Shown one piece after another: positions 1-9,049 of a stretch of DNA of 64,000 nt (within the stretch, counting starts at the first letter, position 1; each line of letters starts with the position of its first letter). The stretch lies in NCBI RefSeq assembly GCF_001558155.1, contig NZ_LOAS01000015.1:62001-126000 (forward strand), written 5' to 3'. A program made the translations under genes and the position numbers. The notes beneath the pieces are model-generated. The model saw only the letters and a program-made list of their open reading frames with translations, ran no database searches and was not told the DNA's origin. Source of the stretch: Aliiruegeria sabulilitoris. Lineage in GTDB: Bacteria > Pseudomonadota > Alphaproteobacteria > Rhodobacterales > Rhodobacteraceae.

Positions 1-84
1 GATCGCGATCCGGGCATTGCCCGGCCAGTTGGCGTTGGCGGGCGTCGGGCCATGGCCATGCATGTCGCGAGGATAACGGTTCAT
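1..84 (-). CDS. puuE: Allantoinase PuuE-type, 5' end only (cut by window start)
   Basis: Only the first 28 codons are present; the gene runs off the window. The reverse strand reads MNRYPRDMHGHGPTPANANW, the typical N-terminus of the cofactor-independent polysaccharide-deacetylase-like allantoinase (PuuE), which opens allantoin to allantoate in the cytoplasm. It is divergent from the 5-hydroxyisourate hydrolase gene 80 bases away. That is a common ureide-pathway arrangement and supports the call. The start is the ATG at 82-84 on the reverse strand. The fragment is short, so the assignment rests on N-terminal similarity and context; the catalytic residues lie outside the window. Confidence 0.75.
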   Translation of the reverse strand, partial: MNRYPRDMHGHGPTPANANWPGNARIAI

Positions 85-163
85 TCTGGTCTCCGATCCG
101 GTTCGGGCTTGTCTGGCGGCGAGTTTCCCGCCTTCATGGGGCGGACGCAAGAAGGAGAGCCCG

Positions 164-517
164 ATGGCGGGATATCTGACGACCCATGTTCTGGACACCG
201 CGCTCGGGAAACCGGCGGCAGGCCTCGAGATTGAGCTGTTTCGGATCAAAGGTGACGCAAGGGAATTCCTTGGCCGCAGGATTACCAATCAAGATGGACG
301 CACCGACGGACCGATCCTGCCGGAAGACCTGTTCGAAATCGGCAGCTACGAATTGGTGTTTCATGCCGGCGATTACCTGCGCGAGAGCGGGCAGGTCTTG
401 CGGGAGCCGCTCTTTGTCGATCTGGTGCCCATCCGCTTCGGAATGTCGGAAGTCACGCATTTCCATGTGCCACTATTGCTCTCGCCCTTTGGTTACTCGA
501 CGTATCGAGGCAGCTGA
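164..517 (+). CDS. uraH: 5-hydroxyisourate hydrolase (transthyretin-like)
   Basis: 117 aa, the usual length for a bacterial HIU hydrolase. It converts 5-hydroxyisourate, the product of urate oxidation, to OHCU on the way to allantoin, in the cytosol as a tetramer. Family signatures are visible: N-terminal LTTHVLDTALGKPA (catalytic His 8 region), an internal R-x-TNxDGRTDGP stretch and the C-terminal YRGS tetrapeptide that enters the active site. A good RBS (AAGGAG, about 7 bases upstream) fixes the ATG. It is divergent from puuE, so the 80-base gap probably holds both promoters. The call is secure. Confidence 0.95.
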   Translation: MAGYLTTHVLDTALGKPAAGLEIELFRIKGDAREFLGRRITNQDGRTDGPILPEDLFEIGSYELVFHAGDYLRESGQVLREPLFVDLVPIRFGMSEVTHFHVPLLLSPFGYSTYRGS

Positions 518-533
518 TCGGCGCAAGAGCGCG

Positions 534-548
534 GGGGGCAATGCCCCC
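534..548. terminator. Short G/C hairpin between convergent uraH and tamB
   Basis: GGGGGC - AAT - GCCCCC forms a perfect 6-bp stem with a 3-base loop in the 91-base gap between the convergent uraH and tamB stops. There is no clear T-run on either side, so a terminator role in both directions is inferred from position. Confidence 0.4.
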
Positions 549-608
549 TACACATTTCACAAAGGGCTCGAACTGTACTTTAGGCACAAGCCCGTTTTGG
601 CATTGAAG

Positions 609-3600
609 CTAGTAATCCCGCTCGAAATAGATGCCGATGGAGCTGTCGCCCTTTGAATCCGCCGTCCCCTTGACGGTGAAATTCTTGGTCAGGTCAATAT
701 TGATATCGATCTCGGTCTGGCCTTCGCTGTCAGCCACAAACTCGGTATAGATGTTGTCGCTGATATACTTGCCGGCACGAACCTCGGTGCCGCCGTCATC
801 CGTGGTCGCGAGATCCAGGTCGTCCAGCCCAAGCCCTTCGCGCAGGTTGCCCATCAGGCCCACGCCGCCACGCCCGGTGAGGGTGGCGAGCGCATTTGCC
901 ATCTGCACGGCCTGCAACGCAGAGAGGTCCGTCACGCTTTTGCCGAACAGGAAATAGGCGAGCACCTCGTCCTGGGGCAGGTCCGGAACCGAGCTGAGCT
1001 TAAAGGTTGGATCATCCACCGGGCCGGTGATCTTGGCAACGAACTCGAAATCGTCCCTGCTCGAAGAGGCAGTGATGTCGATATAGGGCTGCAGCCCACC
1101 GGCCAGGGAAACGGTGCCTTCGGTCACATCCAGGCGTTGGCCGAGGATGTCCAGTCGTCCGCGGATCACCTCGATCTCGCCGACTGGCTTGGGGACTGCC
1201 GTGGTTCCGGTGACGACCATTCCGCCACCCAACTCGGTGTCGAGCCCGCGCCCGCGGATGAAGATCTCGTCCGGCGCGCTGACGGTAACGTTCAGCCCGA
1301 ACACGGCGCCCGCTCCGCCCGAACCACTGGAAGAGGATGTCTCTTTGTCGATCAGCCCGGCCCGCTGGCGCGTTTGGCGCACGGCAAATGGTTCATTCAC
1401 ATGAGTCAGGTTCGGAACCGAGCCGCCGAAGCCCAGTCCGCCATCCGGAATGCGGATCTCGGTCCGGCCGACATTGATCCGTCCGTCGATATTGGCGCCA
1501 CCTGTGAGCGGGCCAGAAATGGTCACGCCTCCGTCGAGGGTGGTCGAGAACAGGGCCGGGTCGGTCAGCACGAACTGGTTGAGCGAGGCTTGCAGGTTGG
1601 CGTTCATTCCGCCGGAGATCTGCAAAGATCCATTGGCGCCGAGCGAGCCGCCAGCCTGGCTGTTGGCGCTGGCGTCAAGCTGGATATTGGAGCCGTCAAG
1701 GCCAACCTGCACGTTGATGCCGCTCAGGTTTTGCCGGAACTCCGGCATGGTCATGTCGGCGCCGTTGATGGTGACCGTCCCGGAAACGGCGTCGAGCGAT
1801 GGGGCGCCGTTGATTGCGATATCGAAGGCGGCGGTGCCGTTGAGCACGTTGGGCGAAAGCGCCTTGTTGACGAGGCCAAGCGGAGCGGTGCCGACTGCAT
1901 CGAGGGCGACGGTTGCAAAATCTCCGGCCACGCTGCCGGAAACGGACGAGGAGACGCCCTGCGGTCCGCTGGTGTCGAGGGTGACGGCGTAGCCCGCTTC
2001 GGATTGCGCAACATTGCCCGTTGCCGAGAAACCGCCCGTGATGCCGGGGGCGAAGGGGGCGATCGTCGGCAGGTTCACCTGCAGGTCGAGCGCGGTTGCC
2101 CCGGCCGCGATCATGCCGGCAATATTGGCCGTGCCGTCATAGGGCAGGCCGGCATCGAGAACGACGTTCCACGTGTTGGCGCTCGCCTCGTCGGCTGTGC
2201 CCTTGATCGAGAACGGGCCGGAATAGGCCGGTGCAAGCGCGCCGACATCCGGCAGGGCTGCCTCGACAGCGAGGCGGCTCACGCCGGGGCCGTAAACGCC
2301 ACCGGCGGCAACCGTGCTGCTATAGGGGCCGTTTGCATCCAGATCGAGTTCCCAGGCGCCATCGTCGCGCTGGGCGGCCGTTGCCTCGGCGGTCAGCGCG
2401 CCGTTCACGCCCGGCGCAAAGGCCGAAACCTGCGGCACCGCGACGGCGAGTTCCACATCCGTGCCGGTTGCACCGACGGCCCCGGCAATATCGGCTGTTG
2501 CTCCTTGCGGGCCGGCGACGTTGAAATCCACGTTCCAGCGGCCGTCGCCGGCCTCTGCGGCAGTGCCACGCGCCCGAACAGGGCCCTGCACTTGGGCAAC
2601 GAGCGGCGATAGGTCGGGCAGAGAGGCGTCGAGCAGGAGGTCGCTCTGTCCGCCGCCCACGACACCATCCACGGTGGCAACGCCGTCATAGGGGCCGCTG
2701 GCGTCGAAGTCGATTTTCCACAGACCGTCGCCGGCATCGCTTGCCGTGCCTTCTGCAAGGATCGGGCCGGTCAGGCCGGGAGCGAGCGGGGCAATGTCCG
2801 GCAGGCTGGCGGTCAGCGCCACCTCGCCGGGGCCGCCGCCCATGCTGCCGTCCAGATTGACTTGCGCCTCGTAGGGGCCGGAGCCGTCCAGCTTGAACTT
2901 CCAACCGCCGGTTCCGGTTTCCGCAGCCGTACCAGACAGCGCCACGGCGCCACGATGACCGGGGACAAGCGGTGCGATGTCGGGCAGGGCAATCTCCAGC
3001 GCAACGTCGCTCTCGCCGGGGGCGACAAGGCCCGCCACCTGCGCGGCCAGCTCGTAGGGGCCGCCAACATCCAGATCGACATTCCACTTGCCCTCGGCCT
3101 CTTCCTTCGCGCTGCCCGTGACGCTGATCGGGCCGCTGTGATCTGGCACCAGCGGCGCGATGTCCGGCAGGGCAATCTCCAGCGCAACGTCGCTCTCGCC
3201 GGGGGCGACAAGGCCCGCCACCTGCGCGGCCAGCTCGTAGGGGCCGCCGACATCCAGGTCGACATTCCATTTGCCCTCGGCTTCTTCCTTCGCGCTGCCC
3301 GTGACGCTGATCGGGCCGCTATGGTCGGGTACGAGCGGCGCGATGTCGGGCATGGAGATATCGAGGGTGATATCGCCGTCGCCGGGGTGAATGCGTCCGG
3401 CGAGTTTTCCGGCCAGCTCATAGGGGCCAGCCAGTTCCAGCCCGGTCATCCAGTCGCCCGGCGCGGTTTCGCGGGCGTCGCCCGAAAGGGTCAATTGCCC
3501 TTCGTGCCCCGGCAGAACCAGCCCGACATCGGTCAGGGCCGCCTTGAAGGTGATATCCGAGCTGCCGCTGCCAACATTGCCCGAAGCATCGGCCTCGACA

Positions 3601-5330
3601 CCCCGGCTGCGCAGCTCGAAACGGTCCAGCACGGTGCCGGAAGTGTCCCGCCGCGCGGCGGTGGCGATGGTGACCGGTCCGTCGAGCAGGCGGTCCGCCG
3701 TCTCGTCGCCGATAGACAGGCCGTCCGCCGCGATATCCGCCGTCACCGCGAAGATGCCGCCGAGCGGGTCGCCCTGACCGGAAAGCCCGACCGTGGCTTG
3801 GCCGGTCAAGGGACGCCCGGCCAGATCGGAGAAGCGCGAAATGTCGTCCGCCCGAACCTGGCCCTGGCCAGACACTTTCAGGCTGCGATCCGCGACCCGA
3901 AGATCGCCGAGAATGGTAACGCCGAAATCTGCCCCGTCGGCGAAGAGCCGCGTGATGTCCAGCGCGCCGCCCTGTTGCCAGCCGAAGGTCACGCCACCGT
4001 TGAGAACCTCGCCCGCCGCCGCCGCCAGCGCGGGGTCGGCCAGGGCAAGGCCGGCGAGATCGAAGAGCAGGTCGCCGGAAACGGCCGCGCCGTCACCGGT
4101 GGAGATCTTGCCGACGCCATCGAGGGCCAGCTGTTCCAGATCGGCGGCCTCCGTATCCACGCCGTCAACCTCTGCCGTCAGCGTCCAGCGGTCGCTTTGC
4201 GCGGCATCGAAATTGGCTGCGAGCGCGACCTGGTCGAGATAGGTGCCCGGCCCGGAGACTGGCAGGCGCAGCGGCGCGCCATCGGCCCGCCCCATCTTGC
4301 CGTCGATATCGAAGGCGGTCGGCAAGCCATCGGCGCCGAGCGTCACCGCGCCCTGCAATTGCAGCGACTTGGCTGCGAGCGAGAAAAGCGGCAGATCCAG
4401 AACCCCTTCGGCGCCGCGTTCGCCATTGACCGTCAGACGAATATCTTCGCCAAAAAACTCGTGGAAATCGGCCGGGATGAGCGGGGTAACGTCACCGCCG
4501 ATATCTGCCGTGAAGGCGGTGTTGCCATCTTCGTCGCCCTTGAGCGTCACCGCGCCCGCGATCCGGTCCTGGTCATCGGTGCGCAGGCCGATATCGGCAG
4601 CGAAATCACTGAGCGGGCCGGCACCGGCGACCTTCAGGTCGAGCGACGGGGAGCCGGGCAGCTTGAGCAAGCTGGTGACGATCCCACCCGCGTCTTCGGA
4701 CATGTTGAGGTCGAGCGTGAGCGTGCGGGTTTCGTTGACGAAACTGCCATGCAGGCTGATGGTATCGTCCGGCCCGTCGAGCCGGCGGGTCTCAAGATCG
4801 ACCCGGCCTTCACCTCCTGCCAGCTCCACCCCGCCTTGCAGCCCGAGGATAGCGGCCTGGCCCAGCACCGGCTCGCCCAGTTCCGCGCGTTCGATGGCGA
4901 GCGTGTCGATCCGGATCGATATCGGCAGCTCGGGCAGGGAGAACCCGGAGGCCTCGGCCTTCGGCGCGTCCGGCAAGGCGTCCTCGTCCTGTGGTGCGGC
5001 TTCAGGAAGGCGCTCCACGATCAATTCGCCCGCCGAAAGGGTTTCGACCGAGAGATTGCCCCTCAGAAGCGCGGCCCGGCTCCAGTCCAACTCGGCATTG
5101 CGCAGCGTCAGCCAGACGCCCTTGTCATCGGCAATGGTCAGCTCGCCCAGGCGCGCTGCGCCGGAGAGCAGCCCCTCGAAGCCGCTGATCCGCACCTCTC
5201 GCCCACCGGAAGAGAGCTTGTCCTGCAGGAAACGCTGGATCATGCCGCCGCCATCTTCGTCTTGGGCGGGGGCGGGCAGGGCGATCAGGAAAAAGGTTCC
5301 TGCAAAAGCAGCTTGGCGGGCAAAACGCAT
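609..5330 (-). CDS. tamB: Translocation and assembly module protein TamB
   Basis: 1573 aa. TamB spans the periplasm as a hydrophobic beta-taco groove anchored in the inner membrane; with TamA it helps insert outer-membrane proteins and/or moves phospholipids. The N-terminus (MRFARQAAFAGTFFLIALPAPAQ) is a signal or anchor segment. The C-terminal ~370 residues carry the conserved TamB (DUF490) domain, with motifs such as VIRGRLDILGQRL and LPQDEVLAYFLFGKS, and end in ...IYFERDY. Residues about 603-1151 are nine back-to-back 61-residue repeats (separate entry). The start codon overlaps the tamA stop by one base (TGATG), so the pair is translationally coupled. Length and domain order are normal for alphaproteobacterial TamB; the exact repeat array is the odd part. 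Confidence 0.93.
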   Translation of the reverse strand: MRFARQAAFAGTFFLIALPAPAQDEDGGGMIQRFLQDKLSSGGREVRISGFEGLLSGAARLGELTIADDKGVWLTLRNAELDWSRAALLRGNLSVETLSAGELIVERLPEAAPQDEDALPDAPKAEASGFSLPELPISIRIDTLAIERAELGEPVLGQAAILGLQGGVELAGGEGRVDLETRRLDGPDDTISLHGSFVNETRTLTLDLNMSEDAGGIVTSLLKLPGSPSLDLKVAGAGPLSDFAADIGLRTDDQDRIAGAVTLKGDEDGNTAFTADIGGDVTPLIPADFHEFFGEDIRLTVNGERGAEGVLDLPLFSLAAKSLQLQGAVTLGADGLPTAFDIDGKMGRADGAPLRLPVSGPGTYLDQVALAANFDAAQSDRWTLTAEVDGVDTEAADLEQLALDGVGKISTGDGAAVSGDLLFDLAGLALADPALAAAAGEVLNGGVTFGWQQGGALDITRLFADGADFGVTILGDLRVADRSLKVSGQGQVRADDISRFSDLAGRPLTGQATVGLSGQGDPLGGIFAVTADIAADGLSIGDETADRLLDGPVTIATAARRDTSGTVLDRFELRSRGVEADASGNVGSGSSDITFKAALTDVGLVLPGHEGQLTLSGDARETAPGDWMTGLELAGPYELAGKLAGRIHPGDGDITLDISMPDIAPLVPDHSGPISVTGSAKEEAEGKWNVDLDVGGPYELAAQVAGLVAPGESDVALEIALPDIAPLVPDHSGPISVTGSAKEEAEGKWNVDLDVGGPYELAAQVAGLVAPGESDVALEIALPDIAPLVPGHRGAVALSGTAAETGTGGWKFKLDGSGPYEAQVNLDGSMGGGPGEVALTASLPDIAPLAPGLTGPILAEGTASDAGDGLWKIDFDASGPYDGVATVDGVVGGGQSDLLLDASLPDLSPLVAQVQGPVRARGTAAEAGDGRWNVDFNVAGPQGATADIAGAVGATGTDVELAVAVPQVSAFAPGVNGALTAEATAAQRDDGAWELDLDANGPYSSTVAAGGVYGPGVSRLAVEAALPDVGALAPAYSGPFSIKGTADEASANTWNVVLDAGLPYDGTANIAGMIAAGATALDLQVNLPTIAPFAPGITGGFSATGNVAQSEAGYAVTLDTSGPQGVSSSVSGSVAGDFATVALDAVGTAPLGLVNKALSPNVLNGTAAFDIAINGAPSLDAVSGTVTINGADMTMPEFRQNLSGINVQVGLDGSNIQLDASANSQAGGSLGANGSLQISGGMNANLQASLNQFVLTDPALFSTTLDGGVTISGPLTGGANIDGRINVGRTEIRIPDGGLGFGGSVPNLTHVNEPFAVRQTRQRAGLIDKETSSSSGSGGAGAVFGLNVTVSAPDEIFIRGRGLDTELGGGMVVTGTTAVPKPVGEIEVIRGRLDILGQRLDVTEGTVSLAGGLQPYIDITASSSRDDFEFVAKITGPVDDPTFKLSSVPDLPQDEVLAYFLFGKSVTDLSALQAVQMANALATLTGRGGVGLMGNLREGLGLDDLDLATTDDGGTEVRAGKYISDNIYTEFVADSEGQTEIDINIDLTKNFTVKGTADSKGDSSIGIYFERDY
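1878..3524 (-). repeat. Nine tandem 183-bp (61-residue) coding repeats inside tamB
   Basis: Aligning the translation by eye gives nine consecutive units of exactly 61 residues. Each has the pattern APLxPGxxGPI...GTAxExGxGxW..DLDxxGPY...xGxVxxG...L..xLPDI. Units 2 (3159-3341) and 3 (2976-3158) are identical in all 61 residues, although about ten silent base differences separate them. The other units are diverged but keep length and the W, GPY and LPDI landmarks. Each unit probably contributes a fixed number of beta strands to the TamB groove. Confidence 0.88.
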
Positions 5331-7144
5331 CAGAAGGCCTGTCCGATACCAATATAAAGTTGAAGTTTGTCAGCGTCGTCCGGGCCGCCCTGAACGGGCG
5401 TTGCAAAATCTACCCGGATCGGGCCGAAGCCGGTTTTGTAGCGGACGCCGATCCCGGCGCCGGACATCCATTCTCCGGAGCCGTCATAGTATTCTTCGGC
5501 GCCGACATATCCGCCGTCGACGAAACCGACGACCCCGATATTGCCGGAAACATAGCTGCGGATCTCGCCCGAGAGGGCAACATAGGAGCGGCCACCGAAG
5601 ATCGTGCCGTCGAATTCCCCCGCGCCAAGGGATTGATAGGGCTGGCCCCGCACGGAGCCGCCGCCGCCGGCGAAGAACAGGTAATCCTGCGGCGCGCCGG
5701 AGATTTCCGGGCCGAACAGGCTGCCATATTGCATCCAGCCGGCCAGCACGGTGTTTCTTTTCTCGCCGAAGCCGTAATAGCCGCGGGCGTCGAGCTCAAA
5801 AAGCCCGCCATTTTCCATGTTGTCGATGCCGACAAAGGGCCGCAACTCGGCACCAAGATAGTAGCCCTGGGTTGCGTCGAATTCGTTGTCGCGTTTGTCC
5901 CAAAAGGCCTGAAGCGGCAGGGAGACCATCATGTAGTTGCGTTCACCGAATGCGTCATCCACCTCGGAGGCACGGAAATCGAGCCCGGCGGCCAATTCGA
6001 GATCGTCGGAGTAATGCCATGCGAAAGCGCCGCCAATTTCCGCCAGACTGGAGACGTAGCCTGGCTCGTCCTCGTATTCGAGAACTGCCCGCAGCACCAA
6101 GTCGACATCGGGATGGAAGGTTGCCGGGCGCCTGAATATGGCCGAGGCGAGGTAATCTATGCCATTGTCGTCAGCCGTCGTGCCGATATTCTCGATTTCG
6201 AAACTCAGACGCAGGTTCTCGGCACCGCCGAGCAGGTTTCGATGCATCCAGAAGGCATTGATCCGTCCGCCTTCCTGGGTGGAAAGTTCCGCGCCCACAC
6301 CTAAGCGGCGGCGCTTTTGCTCAAGCACTTCCGTTTCGATACCTATCAGGTCGCCCGGTCCGACCTCCTCGGCCTCCCGGATCGACACGGAGCGGAACGT
6401 GCCGGCGCGGCGCAGGCGCTCGGCGGCGTCGTTGAGTTCTTTCGGGCTGTAGGTCTCGCCTTCGGGAAGGCCGGCAATGGCCTTGATCCGCTCCGTGCGC
6501 ACCCGCTTGTTGCCGCTGACCGTCATCGGGCCGAAGCGCAGTTTCGGGCCGGGATCGAGCGTCAGCCGCGAGGCGAGGGTGGAGTTCGCGTGGTTGGCGG
6601 AGATGTCTTCCTCGACAAGGTCCACCTTGGGGTGGCCGGCATCCTTCCAGGCGGAAGTGGCGGTGCTCGCGGCCTGTCCGATCAGCCCGGATTCGGCGAT
6701 CTCGCCCTTCCGGTAGCCCTCGGGCAGTTCCGTTTCCGGCGCGAGCGGCTTCACGCTGGCTTCGGAGAACAGGAATTCCGGCCCCGGCTGCACGGTGATC
6801 TCGATGGTCCCGATGCTCGCCGGCGGAGTGAGCGGCGGAATATCGGCGGCTTCGCGACCGTCGATCTTCACGCTGACCGTGCCACCATAGCGCCCCGCAC
6901 CATAGAGAACCGAGGTCATCCGCTTGTACTCGGCCCGCGCGGTCGCCAGCAGGTCGTCGGGGCTGGTCCGCTCCTCCTCCTGGGCCTGCAGGATCATGGA
7001 TGCGCCTTCGAGCGTCTTGTGAAGGGCGTCATCGGCGCCGGGGGTATTGAGAATGACATTGTCGAGCGCGCCTGCGGGAAAAGCTGCAAATGAGCCAATC
7101 GCGACGGCACCGAGCCTCGACATAATGGGTCCAATCTTTCTCAT
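5330..7144 (-). CDS. tamA: Translocation and assembly module outer-membrane protein TamA (Omp85)
   Basis: 604 aa from the chosen ATG. It is an Omp85/BamA-superfamily outer-membrane barrel that partners TamB. There is a signal peptide (RKIGPIMSRLGAVAIGSFAAFPAGA), POTRA-type repeats over about residues 30-270 (for example PKLRFGPMTVSGNKRVRTERI), then a C-terminal barrel ending LYIGIGQAF with the terminal Phe of the beta-signal. An upstream in-frame ATG at 7213 would add 23 residues that do not look like a signal peptide, so 7144 is preferred; 7123 is also possible. The gene overlaps the tamB start by one base, which makes the operon order tamA-tamB. Confidence 0.93.
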   Translation of the reverse strand: MRKIGPIMSRLGAVAIGSFAAFPAGALDNVILNTPGADDALHKTLEGASMILQAQEEERTSPDDLLATARAEYKRMTSVLYGAGRYGGTVSVKIDGREAADIPPLTPPASIGTIEITVQPGPEFLFSEASVKPLAPETELPEGYRKGEIAESGLIGQAASTATSAWKDAGHPKVDLVEEDISANHANSTLASRLTLDPGPKLRFGPMTVSGNKRVRTERIKAIAGLPEGETYSPKELNDAAERLRRAGTFRSVSIREAEEVGPGDLIGIETEVLEQKRRRLGVGAELSTQEGGRINAFWMHRNLLGGAENLRLSFEIENIGTTADDNGIDYLASAIFRRPATFHPDVDLVLRAVLEYEDEPGYVSSLAEIGGAFAWHYSDDLELAAGLDFRASEVDDAFGERNYMMVSLPLQAFWDKRDNEFDATQGYYLGAELRPFVGIDNMENGGLFELDARGYYGFGEKRNTVLAGWMQYGSLFGPEISGAPQDYLFFAGGGGSVRGQPYQSLGAGEFDGTIFGGRSYVALSGEIRSYVSGNIGVVGFVDGGYVGAEEYYDGSGEWMSGAGIGVRYKTGFGPIRVDFATPVQGGPDDADKLQLYIGIGQAF

Positions 7145-7463
7145 CGACACAATCCCTAGCGTGCAAACCCGTTTGCCGCAAAATCCCTGACGGTACTCAC
7201 GCGGTATCCTCAAACGTTGTTAACGTGACTCTCACCCGCCCGCCAAGCAGGAAGGCGGCTTGCAGGGCCGAAATAAGGCAACACGGCGAGGTGTGGCGGA
7301 TTTGACGATCATTTTGGCCCGATTGGGCCGGACGAAGGCGTCAAAACCGGTCGAAACGCCGAATCGGCAAGCGGCGGGGCGCCGCATCCTGTCCTCGCCT
7401 GTTGTGCATCTGCAGCATTTGCGCCACGATCCGGCGAAGGCATGCTCGGCACCGGGGGGTGAA
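7145..7463. other. Divergent promoter region tamA / ParA-like gene
   Basis: 319 bases between divergent starts. They contain a small inverted repeat ACGTT-gtt-AACGT (7214-7226) and a hairpin GGCCC-gatt-GGGCC (7316-7329). The frame open from 7260 into the ParA-like gene has no signs of coding before 7464. No sigma-70 promoter could be called with confidence. Confidence 0.4.
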
Positions 7464-8102
7464 ATGGCTGGACATACGATCACAGTGGCCCAACAGAAGG
7501 GCGGAAGCGGCAAGACGACGGTCGCCGTCAACCTTGCCGTTCATCTGCGCGCCGCAGGCCACAGCGTTGCCGTGCTGGACACGGACCCACAAGGCTCGCT
7601 CGGGCGCTGGTTCATGACGCGGGTCGAGGCGACCGGTGGCGAGCCGGGCATGGAGTTTTCTACCGCGTCGGCCTGGGGCGTGGGCTACGAATGCGACAAG
7701 CTGCGCAAGCTCAATGATTTCGTCATCGTGGATACGCCGCCAAAGGCAGATAGCGACCTGCGCCCCGCGCTGCGGGAGGCGGACCTGGTGATCGTGCCGG
7801 TCTCGGCCAGCCAGCTCGATCTCTGGGCGACGGAAGCGGTGCTTGAGCTGGTGGAGCGGACCCGAAAATCCGCTCTGACGGTCCTCAACCGTGCCCGCGC
7901 GGGCACCCGGCTTTCCGGAGAGATGGTCTCGGGCATGCACGAGCTCGACGCGCCGGTCGCCGAAACGGTGCTCGGAAATCGGGTGATCTATGCCGAGGCG
8001 CTCGGACAGGGGTTCGGCGTGACCGAAAGGCAGCGCAACGGCGCTGCCGCCCGAGAGATCGCGGAACTGTGGGCCGAAATCCGGACCATTCTGGACGCCT
8101 GA
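7464..8102 (+). CDS. ParA/MinD-family P-loop ATPase (orphan)
   Basis: 212 aa. The deviant Walker A motif [10 protein letters not shown] (residues 10-19) has the signature first Lys of the ParA/MinD/SIMIBI class. It is followed by [13 protein letters not shown] and the Walker B-like VIVDTPP. These proteins are ATP-dependent dimers that position DNA or protein cargo. The start is the ATG after GGGGGGTGAA; the longer open frame upstream lacks family sequence. No parB or parS-like gene is adjacent, so it is not the chromosomal segregation pair. It is followed 61 bases later by the lipid-kinase gene on the same strand. The cargo is unknown. Confidence 0.88.
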   Translation: MAGHTITVAQQKGGSGKTTVAVNLAVHLRAAGHSVAVLDTDPQGSLGRWFMTRVEATGGEPGMEFSTASAWGVGYECDKLRKLNDFVIVDTPPKADSDLRPALREADLVIVPVSASQLDLWATEAVLELVERTRKSALTVLNRARAGTRLSGEMVSGMHELDAPVAETVLGNRVIYAEALGQGFGVTERQRNGAAAREIAELWAEIRTILDA

Positions 8103-8163
8103 AGGGGCTTGCCCGCCGGAACGCCGGCGGCAAGACTGGGAAGGAGGTGCCGGGGAGATTCAA

Positions 8164-9045
8164 ATGACCACGAAGGCCCTGCTGGTCCTGAACCGCAAAT
8201 CGGCCGCCCGTGCCGATCTTGAAGAAATGATCGAACGGGCTTCGAAACTACATGATCTCGATGTGCATGTGGCGTCGAGCGGGACCCAGTTGCGTGCCGG
8301 TATCCGCAAAGCCGTCCGCAATGGCAGGGTTCGAATCGTTGCAGGTGGAGGTGACGGCACCATCAACTGGGTTGCCGCGAGCATTGCGCGGCTGGAGCTG
8401 CTGGGCGAGGCGGAGATGGCGTTTCTGCCCCTTGGAACAGCCAATGATTTTGCCCGTGGCTGCGGAGATTCCGGCGACGATATCGAGGCCTCGCTGTCGC
8501 GGGCACTGGAAGATGCGGCGGTTCCAACGGATCTGGGCAAGATCAACGGCAAGGTTTTCGTGAATGTGGCCTCCGGCGGGTTCGGCGCCAGGATCACGGC
8601 GACGACGCCGAAAGATCTGAAGGCGCGTCTCGGCGGGCTGGCCTACACGCTGCATGGCCTGTCGCGCCTGAGCGAGATGCGTCCGCGCAAATGCCACTTC
8701 ACCATTGATGGCGACGAGCAGATCGAAGCGGAACTCAGCTTCCTGGCGGTCGGCAACAGCCGCTACGCCGGCGGCGGGTTCGATGTGACGACCGAGGCGC
8801 TGCCCGACGATGGCCTGCTTGATCTGTCATTGATCCGCCATGACTGGTCATGGGAACCGGGTCTTCTGGCGCGGGAACTGATGAACCCGAGGAACCGGGA
8901 GAATATCGCGCTGGTCTACCGGCAGTTCCGAAACTGCCGGATGGAAGCGGAGGAGCCTTTCCACCTCAATCTGGACGGCGAGCCGATGGAGGCGGAAAGC
9001 TTCGATATAACGGTGTTGCCAGGAGCGATCCGATTGGTCCGTTAG
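8164..9045 (+). CDS. Diacylglycerol/lipid kinase family protein (YegS-like)
   Basis: 293 aa, the normal family length. It has the DAGK catalytic-domain signature GGGDGT (residues 61-66), then LPLGTANDFARG, typical of YegS/BmrU/DgkB kinases that phosphorylate lipid alcohols such as diacylglycerol or phosphatidylglycerol at the inner face of the membrane. The C-terminal lobe (for example FLAVGNSRYAGGGFDVTTEA) is also conserved. An AGGAGG-type site lies upstream, with GGGGAG closer to the ATG. It may be transcribed with the ParA-like gene. The substrate cannot be told from sequence. Confidence 0.92.
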   Translation: MTTKALLVLNRKSAARADLEEMIERASKLHDLDVHVASSGTQLRAGIRKAVRNGRVRIVAGGGDGTINWVAASIARLELLGEAEMAFLPLGTANDFARGCGDSGDDIEASLSRALEDAAVPTDLGKINGKVFVNVASGGFGARITATTPKDLKARLGGLAYTLHGLSRLSEMRPRKCHFTIDGDEQIEAELSFLAVGNSRYAGGGFDVTTEALPDDGLLDLSLIRHDWSWEPGLLARELMNPRNRENIALVYRQFRNCRMEAEEPFHLNLDGEPMEAESFDITVLPGAIRLVR

Positions 9046-9049
9046 TGGA

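Noticed and set aside
2862-6135. Long plus-strand frames antisense to tamB and tamA (up to 831 aa)
   Set aside because: They are shadow frames caused by GC-rich codon bias; no family sequence, and they overlap two well-supported minus-strand genes.
7260-7463. N-terminal extension of the ParA-like ORF
   Set aside because: No RBS and no family sequence before the ATG at 7464; treated as intergenic.
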